Shown here one piece after another: positions 26,199 through 36,201 of a stretch of DNA of 64,000 bases. The translations under genes and the position numbers were made by a program. The stretch lies in the NCBI RefSeq assembly GCF_018882085.1, contig NZ_JACVPB010000003.1, forward strand, positions 62,001-126,000, read 5' to 3'. Source of the DNA: Polynucleobacter sp. AP-Reno-20A-A9 (GTDB lineage: Bacteria > Pseudomonadota > Gammaproteobacteria > Burkholderiales > Burkholderiaceae). The notes beneath the pieces are model-generated. The model was not told the DNA's origin, searched no databases, and was given only the letters and a program-made list of their open reading frames with translations. Position 1 is the stretch's first letter. Each line of letters begins with the position of its first letter.

Positions 26199-27266
26199 AT
26201 GAAGACGTATAAAATCGCATCCGTCCCAGGCGACGGCATTGGCAAAGAAGTAATCCCAGAATGCGAAAAGGTATTGAATGCCTTAAGCAAAAAACATCCT
26301 GAGGTCGCTTTCCAATTCGAGCACTTTGATTGGGGTGGTGATTACTACCGCAAGCACGGCATCATGATGCCCGAGGATGGTCTTGAGCCCTTGCGTTCCA
26401 AAGATGCCATCTTATTCGGCTCTGCTGGCGACCCCAAGATTCCAGATCACATTACTTTGTGGGGCTTGCGCCTCAAAATCTGCCAAGGCTTTGATCAATA
26501 TGCAAATGTGCGCCCCACTCGCATTCTTCCTGGCATTGAAACACCATTACGTAATTGCAAACCAGGCCAGCTCGATTGGGTGATCGTGCGCGAGAACTCC
26601 GAAGGCGAATACTCTGGTGTAGGCGGTAGAGCCCATCAAGGTCATCCCATTGAAGTGGCCTCTGATATGAGCATCATGACTCGCGTTGGGGTTGAACGCG
26701 TCCAACGTTTTGCTTTTAAGTTAGCACAGTCACGCCCTCGTAAGCACCTCACTGTCATTACTAAATCCAATGCACAGCGTCATGGCATGGTGATGTGGGA
26801 CGAGATCGCCAACATCGTTGCTAAAGATTTCCCGGATGTCACTTGGGATAAGGAGCTGGTTGATGCTGCTACTGCACGCATGGTCAATCGTCCCGAATCT
26901 TTAGACACTATTGTCGCCACCAACTTACATGCCGATGTTCTGAGTGACTTAGCGGCTGCACTAGCCGGCAGTTTAGGCATCGCTCCTACTGCCAACTTGG
27001 ATCCAGAGCGTCGCTATCCATCGATGTTTGAACCGATTCATGGCTCTGCTTTTGACATCATGGGCAAAGGGCTTGCCAATCCGATTGGCACCTTCTGGTC
27101 AGCAGTGATGATGCTCGACTTCCTGGGTGAGAAAGCCCTTGGCGCAAAGTTAATGGCAGCCATTGAAAAAGTGACAGCCAATCCAAAGTTGCACACTCGT
27201 GATTTAGGCGGTACGGCCATGATGAGTGATGTTACCAATGCAGTCATTGAGGAGATCTCCAAATGA
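26199..27266 (+). CDS. ttuC: Tartrate dehydrogenase/decarboxylase (isocitrate/isopropylmalate dehydrogenase family)
   Basis: An NAD-dependent beta-decarboxylating dehydrogenase, 355 residues. The start of the fold (VPGDGIGKEVIPE), the tartrate-type segment FDWGGDYYRKHGIMMPEDG, PDHITLWGLRLKI and the metal/substrate site (DAATARMVNRPESLD, then NLHADVLSDL) place it with TtuC/YeaU tartrate or D-malate dehydrogenases rather than LeuB. A good ribosome-binding site (TAGGAGA) precedes ATG 26199. It overlaps the next gene by 4 bases (ATGA). The Bug receptor behind it suggests uptake of tartrate or a related dicarboxylate. Confidence 0.88.
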   Translation: MKTYKIASVPGDGIGKEVIPECEKVLNALSKKHPEVAFQFEHFDWGGDYYRKHGIMMPEDGLEPLRSKDAILFGSAGDPKIPDHITLWGLRLKICQGFDQYANVRPTRILPGIETPLRNCKPGQLDWVIVRENSEGEYSGVGGRAHQGHPIEVASDMSIMTRVGVERVQRFAFKLAQSRPRKHLTVITKSNAQRHGMVMWDEIANIVAKDFPDVTWDKELVDAATARMVNRPESLDTIVATNLHADVLSDLAAALAGSLGIAPTANLDPERRYPSMFEPIHGSAFDIMGKGLANPIGTFWSAVMMLDFLGEKALGAKLMAAIEKVTANPKLHTRDLGGTAMMSDVTNAVIEEISK

Positions 27267-28225
27267 AGCGATTTAAATTACTGAATACCTTGCTGTGTGC
27301 ATGTTTAATTTCCTTTGGATTACTATCGGGCGCAAATGCTCAACCTTTCCCCGATAGAACTATTCAGTACATCATCCCCTTCCCGCCCGCCGGGGAATCT
27401 GATTTAGTAGCGCGCTATCAAGCCGATATCTCCGCCAAGAAGTTCAAGCAGCCGATGGTGGTGATGAATCGTGCTGGCGCTGGTGGCGCATTAGTATGGA
27501 GCACCCTCAACACCTACCCTGCCGATGGCGCAACAGTAGTGGGCGTCAATATTCCGCACACTATCTTGCAACCACTCCAAGAAGGCATTCAGTACAAGAC
27601 AGAAGACATTAATGCCATCTACTACTACCACTTTACGCCAGACGCCTTAATGGTATCTGCAGATAGCCCTTACAAGACCTATCAAGAATTTATTGCCGCA
27701 GCTAAAAAGGATCCCGGCAAGATGACGCTTGCTGGATCCGCACAATTCTCAGCTAACCATATGGCAGTCGAGCGCCTCAATAAACTGGCTGGCGTCAAAA
27801 TTACATATGTGCCCTTTAAAGGCACAGGTGATTTAATTACCGCTTTGATTGGTATGCACGTTGATGGCGCTATGGGTTATCTACCTTTGGCGATCCAGCA
27901 AAAAGGCAAGGTACGCACGCTAGCGATTGCAACCGAGAAACGCAATCCCGCCCTGCCAGATGTTCCAACCTTTAAAGAGTTGGGCCTGAACTGGGTGGAT
28001 GGTGCATATCGTGGCGTTGCTGTGCCTAAAGCAACCCCACTAGTGCTCCAACAAAAGATGTCTGACTACTTTGCGCAACTCAATGCCGATCCCGAGACTA
28101 AGAAGAAGTTAGAGGACGCTGGATTTATTTTGGTGGATGTTCCTCTGGCAAAGATGCCGGCATTCATGAAAGAGAAAACGGCTCAAGCCATGGATGATGC
28201 CAAGAATGCTGGGATGATTAAGTAA
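27263..28225 (+). CDS. Bug/TctC-family periplasmic solute receptor
   Basis: Periplasmic binding protein of the tripartite tricarboxylate type, 320 residues, with a Sec signal ending at GANAQ. The family start FPDRTIQYIIPFPPAGESD and the later GTGDLITALIGMHVDGAMG segment are typical. It is unusual in using AGESD where most Bug proteins have GGxxD. Translationally coupled to ttuC, so the ligand is probably tartrate or a similar hydroxyacid. No TctAB membrane genes are present in the window. Confidence 0.9.
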   Translation: MKRFKLLNTLLCACLISFGLLSGANAQPFPDRTIQYIIPFPPAGESDLVARYQADISAKKFKQPMVVMNRAGAGGALVWSTLNTYPADGATVVGVNIPHTILQPLQEGIQYKTEDINAIYYYHFTPDALMVSADSPYKTYQEFIAAAKKDPGKMTLAGSAQFSANHMAVERLNKLAGVKITYVPFKGTGDLITALIGMHVDGAMGYLPLAIQQKGKVRTLAIATEKRNPALPDVPTFKELGLNWVDGAYRGVAVPKATPLVLQQKMSDYFAQLNADPETKKKLEDAGFILVDVPLAKMPAFMKEKTAQAMDDAKNAGMIK

Positions 28226-28270
28226 AGCTTTTGAGGCTTTCTGATTCTTTTACCTTTTTAGCCTCAAATA

Positions 28271-28300
28271 AAAAACCACCGAATGCGGTGGTTTTTTATT
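28271..28300 (+). terminator. Rho-independent terminator after the ttuC operon
   Basis: AAAAACCACCG (28271-28281) pairs with CGGTGGTTTTT (28286-28296), 11 bp and a 4-base loop, followed by more T. Confidence 0.92.
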
Positions 28301-28455
28301 TGGCGCTTACTTTCTGTTTTAGCAAAAAGCAAAAGCGAGAATTGCCGGATCATCCAGAAAAGCATTGGATAGGTAAATGCTGGCGCGGTAAAGCCAAGGA
28401 TTCACTTCATTAATGATTTGTGAAAAATATTCCATAAGCCTATTGTAAGGGCTAT

Positions 28456-28959
28456 TTAGCCGCCTAGGTAATCCGACTTGCCAACCTCTACCCCGTTATG
28501 ACGCAGGATGTCATAAGCCGTAGTCACATGGAAATAGAAATTAGGGATGATCCAGGTCAATAGATATTGCTCGCCGACAAACTCAAATTTCCATTCTTGA
28601 ATTGAAAACTTAATCTCTTTCGCTTCAGTGCCATCAATCTGTTCTGGCTTGAGGCTATTGGCAAAAGCAAGCGTTTTGGCAATCCGGTCTTGTAGCTGAG
28701 CAAAAGTAGTTTCGCTATCTTCAAATTTAGGCGGCTCAATGCCAGCTAAACGAGCCATACCATTTTTCACTTGATCGCAAGCAATTTGGACTTGCTTGGA
28801 TAGCGGAAACATATTTGCAGCAAGGCGACCTTCTACCAATGCTTTGCTATCAAGGCTCTGGGCGCTTGCAAACTCTTCCCCCTTTTTGAGGATATTGGAA
28901 AGATTGGTGAGCATCTTTGTCAATTGTGGAATTGACGCTTGGTACATTGAAATGGCCAT
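28456..28959 (-). CDS. DUF1993 family protein
   Basis: A 167-residue cytoplasmic protein with the DUF1993 pattern: MAISMYQASIPQLTKMLTNL at the start, central PFSKQV-like segment (FPLSKQVQIACDQV), and NFYFHVTTAYDILRHNGVEV near the end. The DinB-like four-helix fold is typical of the family; biochemical function is not known. Single gene, convergent with the ttuC operon and downstream of addA on the same strand. Confidence 0.9.
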   Translation of the reverse strand: MAISMYQASIPQLTKMLTNLSNILKKGEEFASAQSLDSKALVEGRLAANMFPLSKQVQIACDQVKNGMARLAGIEPPKFEDSETTFAQLQDRIAKTLAFANSLKPEQIDGTEAKEIKFSIQEWKFEFVGEQYLLTWIIPNFYFHVTTAYDILRHNGVEVGKSDYLGG

Positions 28960-29012
28960 GGGATCTCCTAAAGAGTGAAGTAAGGTGCGATTGCTAACCT
29001 ACTCAGGTCAGT

Positions 29013-32000
29013 TTACTGGATCTCTTTGATCTTGCCTTGTGCAGAAATCAAGTAAGCCTTGTTTGGCTTATCTTTTCTGATGCGTGTGAGTTCAGCCTGG
29101 TAGCCTTGTAATTGCTTGCGGTACTTTTCGTACTTCTCGCTACCTAACTCTGGAATGGTAAGTTTGTAATCGATAATTGCCAGATGGTCATCTAGCTCTA
29201 CTAAGCGATCCATCCGATAGCTCTTACCCTCCTCGCTAGCAACATCCAACTCATTCCAAGCCTGCACCCACTCTCCCGAGGTGAGATAGCGTTTTAGCTC
29301 TGGAGCTTCTAGCACCGCCTTAGCGCGTGCCATTAAAGTTTTCGCCTGTTCCTGATCAACACCAAGCCAGTTCATGAGCTCTTGCTCACTTGGCATGGGT
29401 GGCTTTACTGAATTACTGGAGTCTGGAGTGAGGAACTCGAGTAACTGATGGAAGTTCGTACCCTCTTCTAGAATTTCTGGATCAGGAGTGCTCGCTTGCT
29501 CATCTTCGCCTGCAAACACTTCAACTGTCACGCCGCTTTCGATGTCAGATAGCATTTGCCTATGACTTTCTTGCGCAGGACTCCAGTCCAAGACAAAATC
29601 TTCGACTGCGTTTGCTTGTATAGGCTTGATAGCCTCAACCTCTTCTGTGGCTACCACCAGCTGATTTAATTGATACACAGTCAACCCAGCATTCCTCGCC
29701 TTCCCATACCAGGAGGCCTTATCTAAGCCGCTAGGATTATTGGCGGTTGGTTTCTGAGAATCACCGCTAATCCACAAGCCTTGACGGGCACGGGTCATTG
29801 CGACGTAGAGCAAATTCCAGTTTTCTTTTTCGCCGATTTGCTTCTCCGCTTCATTGATTTCGCTACGCGGGCTTGTCAATGTTTTGGATGTAAATAGCGA
29901 TAGATGTGATGGCTCCTCTTCTTGTGGCGCCCAATCTATCAATACTCCGCTGTAATCCACATTGGTATCAGTGTTGTTTGCATCGAGAATAATGACAAAA
30001 GGTGACTCCAATCCCTTGGCGCCGTGAATCGTCATGAGGCGCACACGCTTATGGCGATCCTCCTCTGACATCTCACTCTCTTCATCTACTTCGGCCAAAT
30101 TGTCATCGCTTGCCGCATCTACATCACCTTCGTCGGGCGTTTCATCATCATCCCCACGGCGCTTAATATTGATTTCCTGAATAAAGCGACTCAAGCTTGG
30201 GTACTGACCGCCATCTTGATTGAGTGCCACCTCCAAAAAGGCGTCTAAATTTGCCAAGACCTGAGGTCGGTCGAGATCCTGACAGACTGCAGCGTATTTC
30301 AGGCGCACATCACCCTCTTGGTAAATACGATCGAGCAAGTCATGAACCGGCAAGCGCTCACCCAAAAGATGCCAATGTTTAAGATAACGCGCAGCCACTT
30401 GTAGCTTTGCGTCCTTACTATCTTGCAATGCATCCCACCACGAACGATATTGGCCCGAAGTCATTGCTACCGCTAATTGCTGCATTTGTTTTTCTGTAAA
30501 ACTAAAAATCGGGGTTCTGAGAACCTGTGCTAATGGCAAGTCGTGACGAGGCGTTACCAGTACAGTAAGTAAAGCAATCAGGTCATCTATCTCAAGGGTG
30601 TTGAGCAAACCACCTAGGCGGGGACTCTCATAGGCAAGCTTCACATCACGCAAAGCCCTTTCGTATTGAGGCAAGTATTTGCGGCGCTTTACTAGCAACA
30701 GGAAATCACTCGCCCTGGCCTCACGCCATATTTCCTTGCCACCCTCTTTGTCAGCGACCTTTCGGGTTGCGATCACCTCTTGAATGAGGCGTGCCACTAA
30801 CTCGCCCTCATGCTGGCGCTGAATCACCCCAACAGTTGCGCCGGTATCAGCAATGGCTCCATCAAAAGCACTTCCCTCTCGTAACGCATGCATCCGCTCT
30901 TCATAAGGTATCAGAGGTAATAAATAGATCTCACCTTGCTGGGCATAAGCATCGGCAGGTTTACCCTGTTCAGGAGCGGTCCAAAGTGTTTGCTGTTCTG
31001 AATACGGGTAATCGGGGGGAACTTGCTCGCCCTGAAAGATCGCATTCACTGCTTGGTTAATTTCACCCGCGTTACGGCGTGTTTTGTCTTGCTCAATGTA
31101 AGCAGCTGCATGGTATTGATGCAAAAACTGGGCTGCACTCACAAATAATCTTGGATCAGCTCGGCGGAAGCGATAAATCGACTGCTTGGGGTCGCCCACA
31201 ATAAAGACTTTTGGTCTTTCGTCACCATCGCTATAGCCCGCTAACCAAGCTCGCAGAACTTGCCATTGCAGCGGATTGGTATCTTGAAACTCATCAACCA
31301 ATATTTGCTTGTATTTAGCATCTAAGCGAGATTGGAGGTAGGCGGCATTAGCAGCATCGTTCATCAGCAAACTAACACCAAGCTCTAGGTCATCAAAATC
31401 ACGTACACGCATATTTTCTTTTTGAGCATTGGCGTGCGCCATCATGGATTGATTTAGAGCAAACCAGGCTTCATTGATTGCAAAGATATCCTGCTCCGCT
31501 TGCCAGAGTAGGTATTCCTCAAAAGCGTGACCCCAGTTTTGTTTAATAGAGATATGCTCATCGATACGATGAGTTTCATTCATCTTCTCGAGATATTTCT
31601 TCGCCTCACCTAAGGCCTTGTCGTTATTGCTACGATATTTTGGCTCTTTAGTTAAGAAAGTAGTTTGAAAGTTACTTGCGATCTCCATCACATCGCCGGC
31701 ATGCTCTTTGCAGGCGATGGCAGGTAGCAAGTATTTCAAAAGATCGCTATCTTTTACGCTGCTATTTTCAAAACAGCGTGCTAAGAACTGCAAGTCTGCC
31801 AGCGCATTAGGCGCATTCCACCGAGCGAGCAATGGATTTGGTGTGTTTAGCTTATGCAAGGATTGCTTTAAGCATTCTATTGGGGTGATACCCGTTTGAT
31901 TGCATTTCTTTGCAAAGAAGGTCCATGCACCTCTTTGCTTAAAGAGACTACTTTTACCCATTAAGAGTTTTTGCGTTTCATGTGAACCCAAATACTTCAA

Positions 32001-32546
32001 CAAGACGTCGTAGTGCGCTTTTAGATCTGGAGTGAGATCGCCCCACCAATCATCAAGGCACTCATCTTGCAGACGCTTGGCATCTTCGCGCAGCTTAAAC
32101 CCTGGTTGGACGCCCATTGATACCGGAGCAGCGCCCAGTAATCTGCCAAACCAACCATGAAAGGTATCAATCACAATCGGCTGCGGATTTGCCAGCACCT
32201 GCTCATAAAGTGCTTTAGCCTTAGGCAGACATTTTTCAGCCTGCTCTTTTTCCATACCTCGAGCGATGAGCTCTTTTATCAGAGAGACATCGTCACTTTT
32301 TGAAAATTGCTCGAGCAATCCATATAAGCGGTCACGCATTTCTTGCGCCGCTTTACGTGTAAACGTTAATGCGAGAATCTCTTGCGGTTTCACATCATCG
32401 AGCAATAAGCGTACCATTCGCGCAACTAGCAACCAAGTCTTGCCACTTCCTGCGCAAGCCGAAACAATGACCGAGCGCTGTGGATCACAAGCAAGCCGTT
32501 CTGAATAGGGTTGCCTCTCTGGAAGCTTATTCATCTGATCGCTCAC
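29013..32546 (-). CDS. addA: Double-strand break repair helicase-nuclease AddA
   Basis: UvrD/Rep-type superfamily 1 helicase with a C-terminal RecB-family nuclease, about 1177 residues. Walker A is CAGSGKTW near residues 31-38, motif II is ILVDEFQDTN, and later VRLMTIHGAKGLES and NLLYVAMTRAR are helicase motifs V and VI. The nuclease core AIIDYKL follows near residue 1120. Start GTG 32546 overlaps the stop of addB (GTGA) and has AAAGGGGA before it; a longer frame to 32591 exists. With addB it forms the enzyme that resects DNA ends to load RecA, in place of RecBCD. Confidence 0.9.
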   Translation of the reverse strand: MSDQMNKLPERQPYSERLACDPQRSVIVSACAGSGKTWLLVARMVRLLLDDVKPQEILALTFTRKAAQEMRDRLYGLLEQFSKSDDVSLIKELIARGMEKEQAEKCLPKAKALYEQVLANPQPIVIDTFHGWFGRLLGAAPVSMGVQPGFKLREDAKRLQDECLDDWWGDLTPDLKAHYDVLLKYLGSHETQKLLMGKSSLFKQRGAWTFFAKKCNQTGITPIECLKQSLHKLNTPNPLLARWNAPNALADLQFLARCFENSSVKDSDLLKYLLPAIACKEHAGDVMEIASNFQTTFLTKEPKYRSNNDKALGEAKKYLEKMNETHRIDEHISIKQNWGHAFEEYLLWQAEQDIFAINEAWFALNQSMMAHANAQKENMRVRDFDDLELGVSLLMNDAANAAYLQSRLDAKYKQILVDEFQDTNPLQWQVLRAWLAGYSDGDERPKVFIVGDPKQSIYRFRRADPRLFVSAAQFLHQYHAAAYIEQDKTRRNAGEINQAVNAIFQGEQVPPDYPYSEQQTLWTAPEQGKPADAYAQQGEIYLLPLIPYEERMHALREGSAFDGAIADTGATVGVIQRQHEGELVARLIQEVIATRKVADKEGGKEIWREARASDFLLLVKRRKYLPQYERALRDVKLAYESPRLGGLLNTLEIDDLIALLTVLVTPRHDLPLAQVLRTPIFSFTEKQMQQLAVAMTSGQYRSWWDALQDSKDAKLQVAARYLKHWHLLGERLPVHDLLDRIYQEGDVRLKYAAVCQDLDRPQVLANLDAFLEVALNQDGGQYPSLSRFIQEINIKRRGDDDETPDEGDVDAASDDNLAEVDEESEMSEEDRHKRVRLMTIHGAKGLESPFVIILDANNTDTNVDYSGVLIDWAPQEEEPSHLSLFTSKTLTSPRSEINEAEKQIGEKENWNLLYVAMTRARQGLWISGDSQKPTANNPSGLDKASWYGKARNAGLTVYQLNQLVVATEEVEAIKPIQANAVEDFVLDWSPAQESHRQMLSDIESGVTVEVFAGEDEQASTPDPEILEEGTNFHQLLEFLTPDSSNSVKPPMPSEQELMNWLGVDQEQAKTLMARAKAVLEAPELKRYLTSGEWVQAWNELDVASEEGKSYRMDRLVELDDHLAIIDYKLTIPELGSEKYEKYRKQLQGYQAELTRIRKDKPNKAYLISAQGKIKEIQ

Positions 32547-35509
32547 CAAATCCCCTTTCTGCAAATGCCTCTTGCTTCGCAATATTGACATACCCCCTCA
32601 GGAGCAAATGCTTGCATGGGCTTTTTAGCCCAAAGCTGCTCTACATCTTTTGTAATTTGTTCAGAAAATTGTTGCATCATTTCTGGCATATCAACCACCT
32701 CTTGGCTGCGCAGTGCTTTTTGCTCACCCTTAGAAATATCTGCCTTCAATGCTACCCACTCCGCTTGCTGCACACGATGCCCAGCCAGCTTATGGTTTTC
32801 TTGGCCTTCATTGGCGGCCCGAGCGTAAATTAATAACTGCGGGTCATCCAGGAGATGCTCAGCCCTGACTTTGACTCTCTCAAAGCGTTGATTTTTGTAG
32901 TCAATCACTGAGGCAAGATTGATGTTATCTATATTGACGTCATAGCGATCGGCATAACCCTCAATACGAATGATCTTGGGATTGCCATCCATATCCTTGA
33001 ATGGCAAATCAAAGCCAACTTTGACTTCGCCATCAAAATATTCCCAACCCGCCATCTCACGTTGCAACTGCCAATCGACAAAACTAGGGATTTGTTTTTG
33101 CCAATCCCTTAATGCGCCCATCACTCTTGCGTCGCCCTCAATCAAGGCAGCAAACTCTTGCTCCGAATAAACACTTAAGACTTGCTCCATCCAAGCACGT
33201 CTTTGCTCTGAATTGGTTTTTAGCGTTGGATTAGTATGTTCTTGAGTTTTGAGTGCTTGGTAGAAGCGCTTGAGTAGTTTGTGTAATGTCTGTCCTGCCA
33301 ACGAAGCATCAAAGCCCTCATCAAACTCTTTGTTCTTGCGTAAACCCAGCAGACTGCGGACGTAATAACGGTATGGGCAATCCCGCAGGGCCTTATAGGC
33401 ACTGGGGCTCATTGATAACGGCATGGGCAAATCTTCTTCAAAATGCGCAACCGCCATCTTCATTGGCGCAGCTTCAAAAATACGCTTGCTTAATTGAGTC
33501 GAAATCGCTTCCCACTCCGTTTGATTTTGCAAACGCTGTATCCAGGCGGAAGGTCTCAGCGGCTCACCATTATTACTTTTACTTTGCCAGAGTAAGTCAA
33601 CATCACTACATGAGACTAGAAGCTGCGAGAGATCTCTAGCCTGCTGTACAAACTGCATTGCTATCGTGGAAGTCTTTAATAGCTGATTGAGTGCATCTGA
33701 GAAAAATAATGGTGGCTCAGAATACGCTGGTAACTGCTGTTCGTCACAACCTACAACAACTACAACTTCAAAGTCACGCATACGTGTAGAGCTTAGTGGC
33801 AGAATGCTCAGAGTGGCCTTGGCTTCTTTGCCAGCCTCTTGATAACTAGCGCCCTCAATGACGGTTTTAAGCAAACTGAGCCACTCACTCAAACGAATGG
33901 GCGCCTCCTGATACTGCGTCTTACTTAAATCAAATGTCTTGAGTACTTCTAATAACTGTTTGCCAGCGGAGTCTTTCTCAAGGCTTTGCGCCATACCAGT
34001 CGACTGAAGATTAGTCTGCAGTTGGGCATACGCTTTACTGCAATCCACCTTAAGTCTTAACCACTCATGATGACGCTCTCTGACAAACTGCAATAACTCA
34101 AACAATGCAGCGCTGGGTAGTGCGCTAGATGTTTTTGCAGCATTTTCTTGCGCACCCTCGATGGCTAGATGAAAAGTTTTCCAACCAGACTCCGCCTTGC
34201 TACCAACCAAGATATCTTCAAGCTCTGCAATCAGCCCAATACAGACTTCTGCATCACGATTCAAAATCTTTCCAAGATCTAAAAAAGGATTTTGCAAAAA
34301 CTCAAGTAAGGTTTTTGCACTAGGCCCATCTTTTGGCGCCTTAATGAGTTCTAGCCAACTATTGAGCGCAGCTGCAGCGCGCGTAGTGGATAACTTCCAA
34401 CCGGTTTCATCTCGAATGTTAAGCGCTGGCCCCAATCTTGAAAGCAGTGCACGCGCCCTTCTGGCCACTAGACGATCTTGCGCAACAAGTGCTAAATTGG
34501 TTTTGCCATCAACCAAATGTTGCTCTACTGTTTTGGCAGCAGCCCACGCCAACTCTTCAAAACGTTTAGCGGCAATCAGGCGCCAACCCTTGCTATCAGC
34601 TTGTTTAACATTGCTTAGCGCCTTTGCCTGTGCATCACTTGTGCCAATAGCCTCTCCCCATAAGCCCACATTACTCCAGCTCATTCTTGCTTCTACAACA
34701 GGCGCATATTGAGCATACTCGGCCAATAGGGTGCCGATGATCTCTTGATCGATCGGGGTCGGATCAGCAGTCTCTACCCAAATCAGAGGTCTTGCGGGAG
34801 TTGCATTCTTAGCGGCCTCGAGATGAGCGGCCATTGCAAATTGATTGCGAAACGCAGAATCGCTCACGCTCGCGGTATAGCGCCAAAAGGTTAGCAAGAC
34901 CTTAGTCTCTTGATCAACTACCTTGCGCGCCATTCCCGAATAGACTTTAGCAACAGCACCATCTAATAAAGTTTGCGCTCTCTGAAGACAGATCTCGCCG
35001 AGATTGTTTTGTTCACTCTGATGAGTTTGAATGAGTTCATGAATCTGTTTTTGCAGTTGTGGACTCACAGCAGTTGATAAGGTGTCACATGCCTCAATGA
35101 TTGCTTGCGCCAAACCCCATGCGCCAGATTCAGTTTCGGCTTTAAACCATGACTGCAGATCTCTGTGCTTGCGCAAAGTGGCATAGACGCCCAACCATCT
35201 CTCTAAATCACTGTGCTTTTTCGGAAACTTCCATGCACCTGGTGCAGCTTCTAACCAATCGGTAAAACTAATGACTTGGGGCAGGAATGCAATGTTGCTT
35301 GATAGATCCTTTGGCCGATTGAACTCAAGAGCCGCCCTGACACCGATGAGCGGTCCCGCTGTACTCAGAACCACCAAAGGGCGCTGATTGGTTTGCACTG
35401 CACAATCCCAGATACCTTTTGCCAATTGGGTAAGCGCACCAGCATTGGGCGTAATCGCCCACTGTTGCACTTGCTTTTGGTCAGAAAGAATAGGGAAAGA
35501 CTGGGACAT
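32543..35509 (-). CDS. addB: AddB-like subunit, PD-(D/E)XK nuclease with probable Fe-S cluster
   Basis: A 988-residue inactivated-helicase/nuclease partner of AddA. The N-terminal two thirds are helicase-like without a good Walker A. The C-terminal nuclease shows MSPSAYKALRDCPYRYYVRS, GQTLHKLLKRFY, and ASVIDYKNQ (catalytic Asp and Lys). The Cys in CPYRYY together with Cys974, Cys977 and Cys983 at the end would hold a 4Fe-4S cluster, as in AddB. The gene is the first of the pair and overlaps addA by 4 bases. Confidence 0.88.
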   Translation of the reverse strand: MSQSFPILSDQKQVQQWAITPNAGALTQLAKGIWDCAVQTNQRPLVVLSTAGPLIGVRAALEFNRPKDLSSNIAFLPQVISFTDWLEAAPGAWKFPKKHSDLERWLGVYATLRKHRDLQSWFKAETESGAWGLAQAIIEACDTLSTAVSPQLQKQIHELIQTHQSEQNNLGEICLQRAQTLLDGAVAKVYSGMARKVVDQETKVLLTFWRYTASVSDSAFRNQFAMAAHLEAAKNATPARPLIWVETADPTPIDQEIIGTLLAEYAQYAPVVEARMSWSNVGLWGEAIGTSDAQAKALSNVKQADSKGWRLIAAKRFEELAWAAAKTVEQHLVDGKTNLALVAQDRLVARRARALLSRLGPALNIRDETGWKLSTTRAAAALNSWLELIKAPKDGPSAKTLLEFLQNPFLDLGKILNRDAEVCIGLIAELEDILVGSKAESGWKTFHLAIEGAQENAAKTSSALPSAALFELLQFVRERHHEWLRLKVDCSKAYAQLQTNLQSTGMAQSLEKDSAGKQLLEVLKTFDLSKTQYQEAPIRLSEWLSLLKTVIEGASYQEAGKEAKATLSILPLSSTRMRDFEVVVVVGCDEQQLPAYSEPPLFFSDALNQLLKTSTIAMQFVQQARDLSQLLVSCSDVDLLWQSKSNNGEPLRPSAWIQRLQNQTEWEAISTQLSKRIFEAAPMKMAVAHFEEDLPMPLSMSPSAYKALRDCPYRYYVRSLLGLRKNKEFDEGFDASLAGQTLHKLLKRFYQALKTQEHTNPTLKTNSEQRRAWMEQVLSVYSEQEFAALIEGDARVMGALRDWQKQIPSFVDWQLQREMAGWEYFDGEVKVGFDLPFKDMDGNPKIIRIEGYADRYDVNIDNINLASVIDYKNQRFERVKVRAEHLLDDPQLLIYARAANEGQENHKLAGHRVQQAEWVALKADISKGEQKALRSQEVVDMPEMMQQFSEQITKDVEQLWAKKPMQAFAPEGVCQYCEARGICRKGIW

Positions 35510-35619
35510 TAATGAAGTAATTTATCTATTTTGAGCAGAACGTTCCGCTTATTGCTAATATAAGCGTTGTAACGTAATAACTAAATAACTCGCTAAATAA
35601 GTCTAAATAAGGAATTTTC

Positions 35620-35946
35620 ATGAGTGCCGGCATTAAATATGTAACTGACGCCTCTTTCGAACAAGACGTCCTCAAGTCCGATAAACCTGTTCTGCTCGAC
35701 TTCTGGGCTGAGTGGTGCGGTCCTTGCAAAATGATTGGCCCGATCCTGGAAGAACTCTCCGGCGAGTATGGCGATAAGCTACAGATTGCAAAAATGAACG
35801 TAGATGAGAACCAAGGCGTTCCTGCCCAGTTCAATATTCGCGGCATTCCTACCTTAATCCTCTTTAAAAATGGCACAGTGGCTGCTCAAAAAGTAGGCGC
35901 TTTGGCCAAATCCCAGTTGACTGCATTTATTGATAGTCATCTGTAA
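35620..35946 (+). CDS. trxA: Thioredoxin
   Basis: Cytoplasmic protein disulfide reductase, 108 residues, with the canonical active site WCGPC (Cys33, Cys36) and cis-proline segment IRGIPTL. An AAGGA ribosome-binding site precedes ATG 35620. Its position directly upstream of rho is conserved in many proteobacteria. A terminator follows, so it is likely a single-gene transcript. Confidence 0.97.
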   Translation: MSAGIKYVTDASFEQDVLKSDKPVLLDFWAEWCGPCKMIGPILEELSGEYGDKLQIAKMNVDENQGVPAQFNIRGIPTLILFKNGTVAAQKVGALAKSQLTAFIDSHL

Positions 35947-35954
35947 ATAGTCTC

Positions 35955-35989
35955 AAACCACAGGTTCACCAGCTGAGCCTGTGGTTTTT
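35955..35989 (+). terminator. Rho-independent terminator of trxA
   Basis: AAACCACAGG (35955-35964) pairs with CCTGTGGTTT (35978-35987), followed by TTT. The 212 bases from here to rho form the rho leader, in which no other feature was recognised apart from C-rich, ribosome-free sequence suitable for Rho binding. Confidence 0.88.
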
Positions 35990-36201
35990 ACTGCTTTAAA
36001 CGCTTGTCACACCCGTTTTTTGGTGTAGTATTACTCAAACGCACTAGTCAGTGCTCCGATTTTCAGCAATTTATCCCCCCCTTCTTTTAGCAAATCTCCC
36101 AAATTCTGTTTTTCCACATCTGCGTGATCTAAATCAGCGCAGCGATACCCCAAAACAAATTCCCAAATTCAAATTTATCTTCATCAACACCCGAGAACCA
36201 C

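Noticed and set aside
28231..28413. 60-residue frame after the Bug gene
   Set aside because: It crosses a strong rho-independent terminator; the second half (PEKHWIGKCWRGKAK) might be a remnant but cannot be identified.
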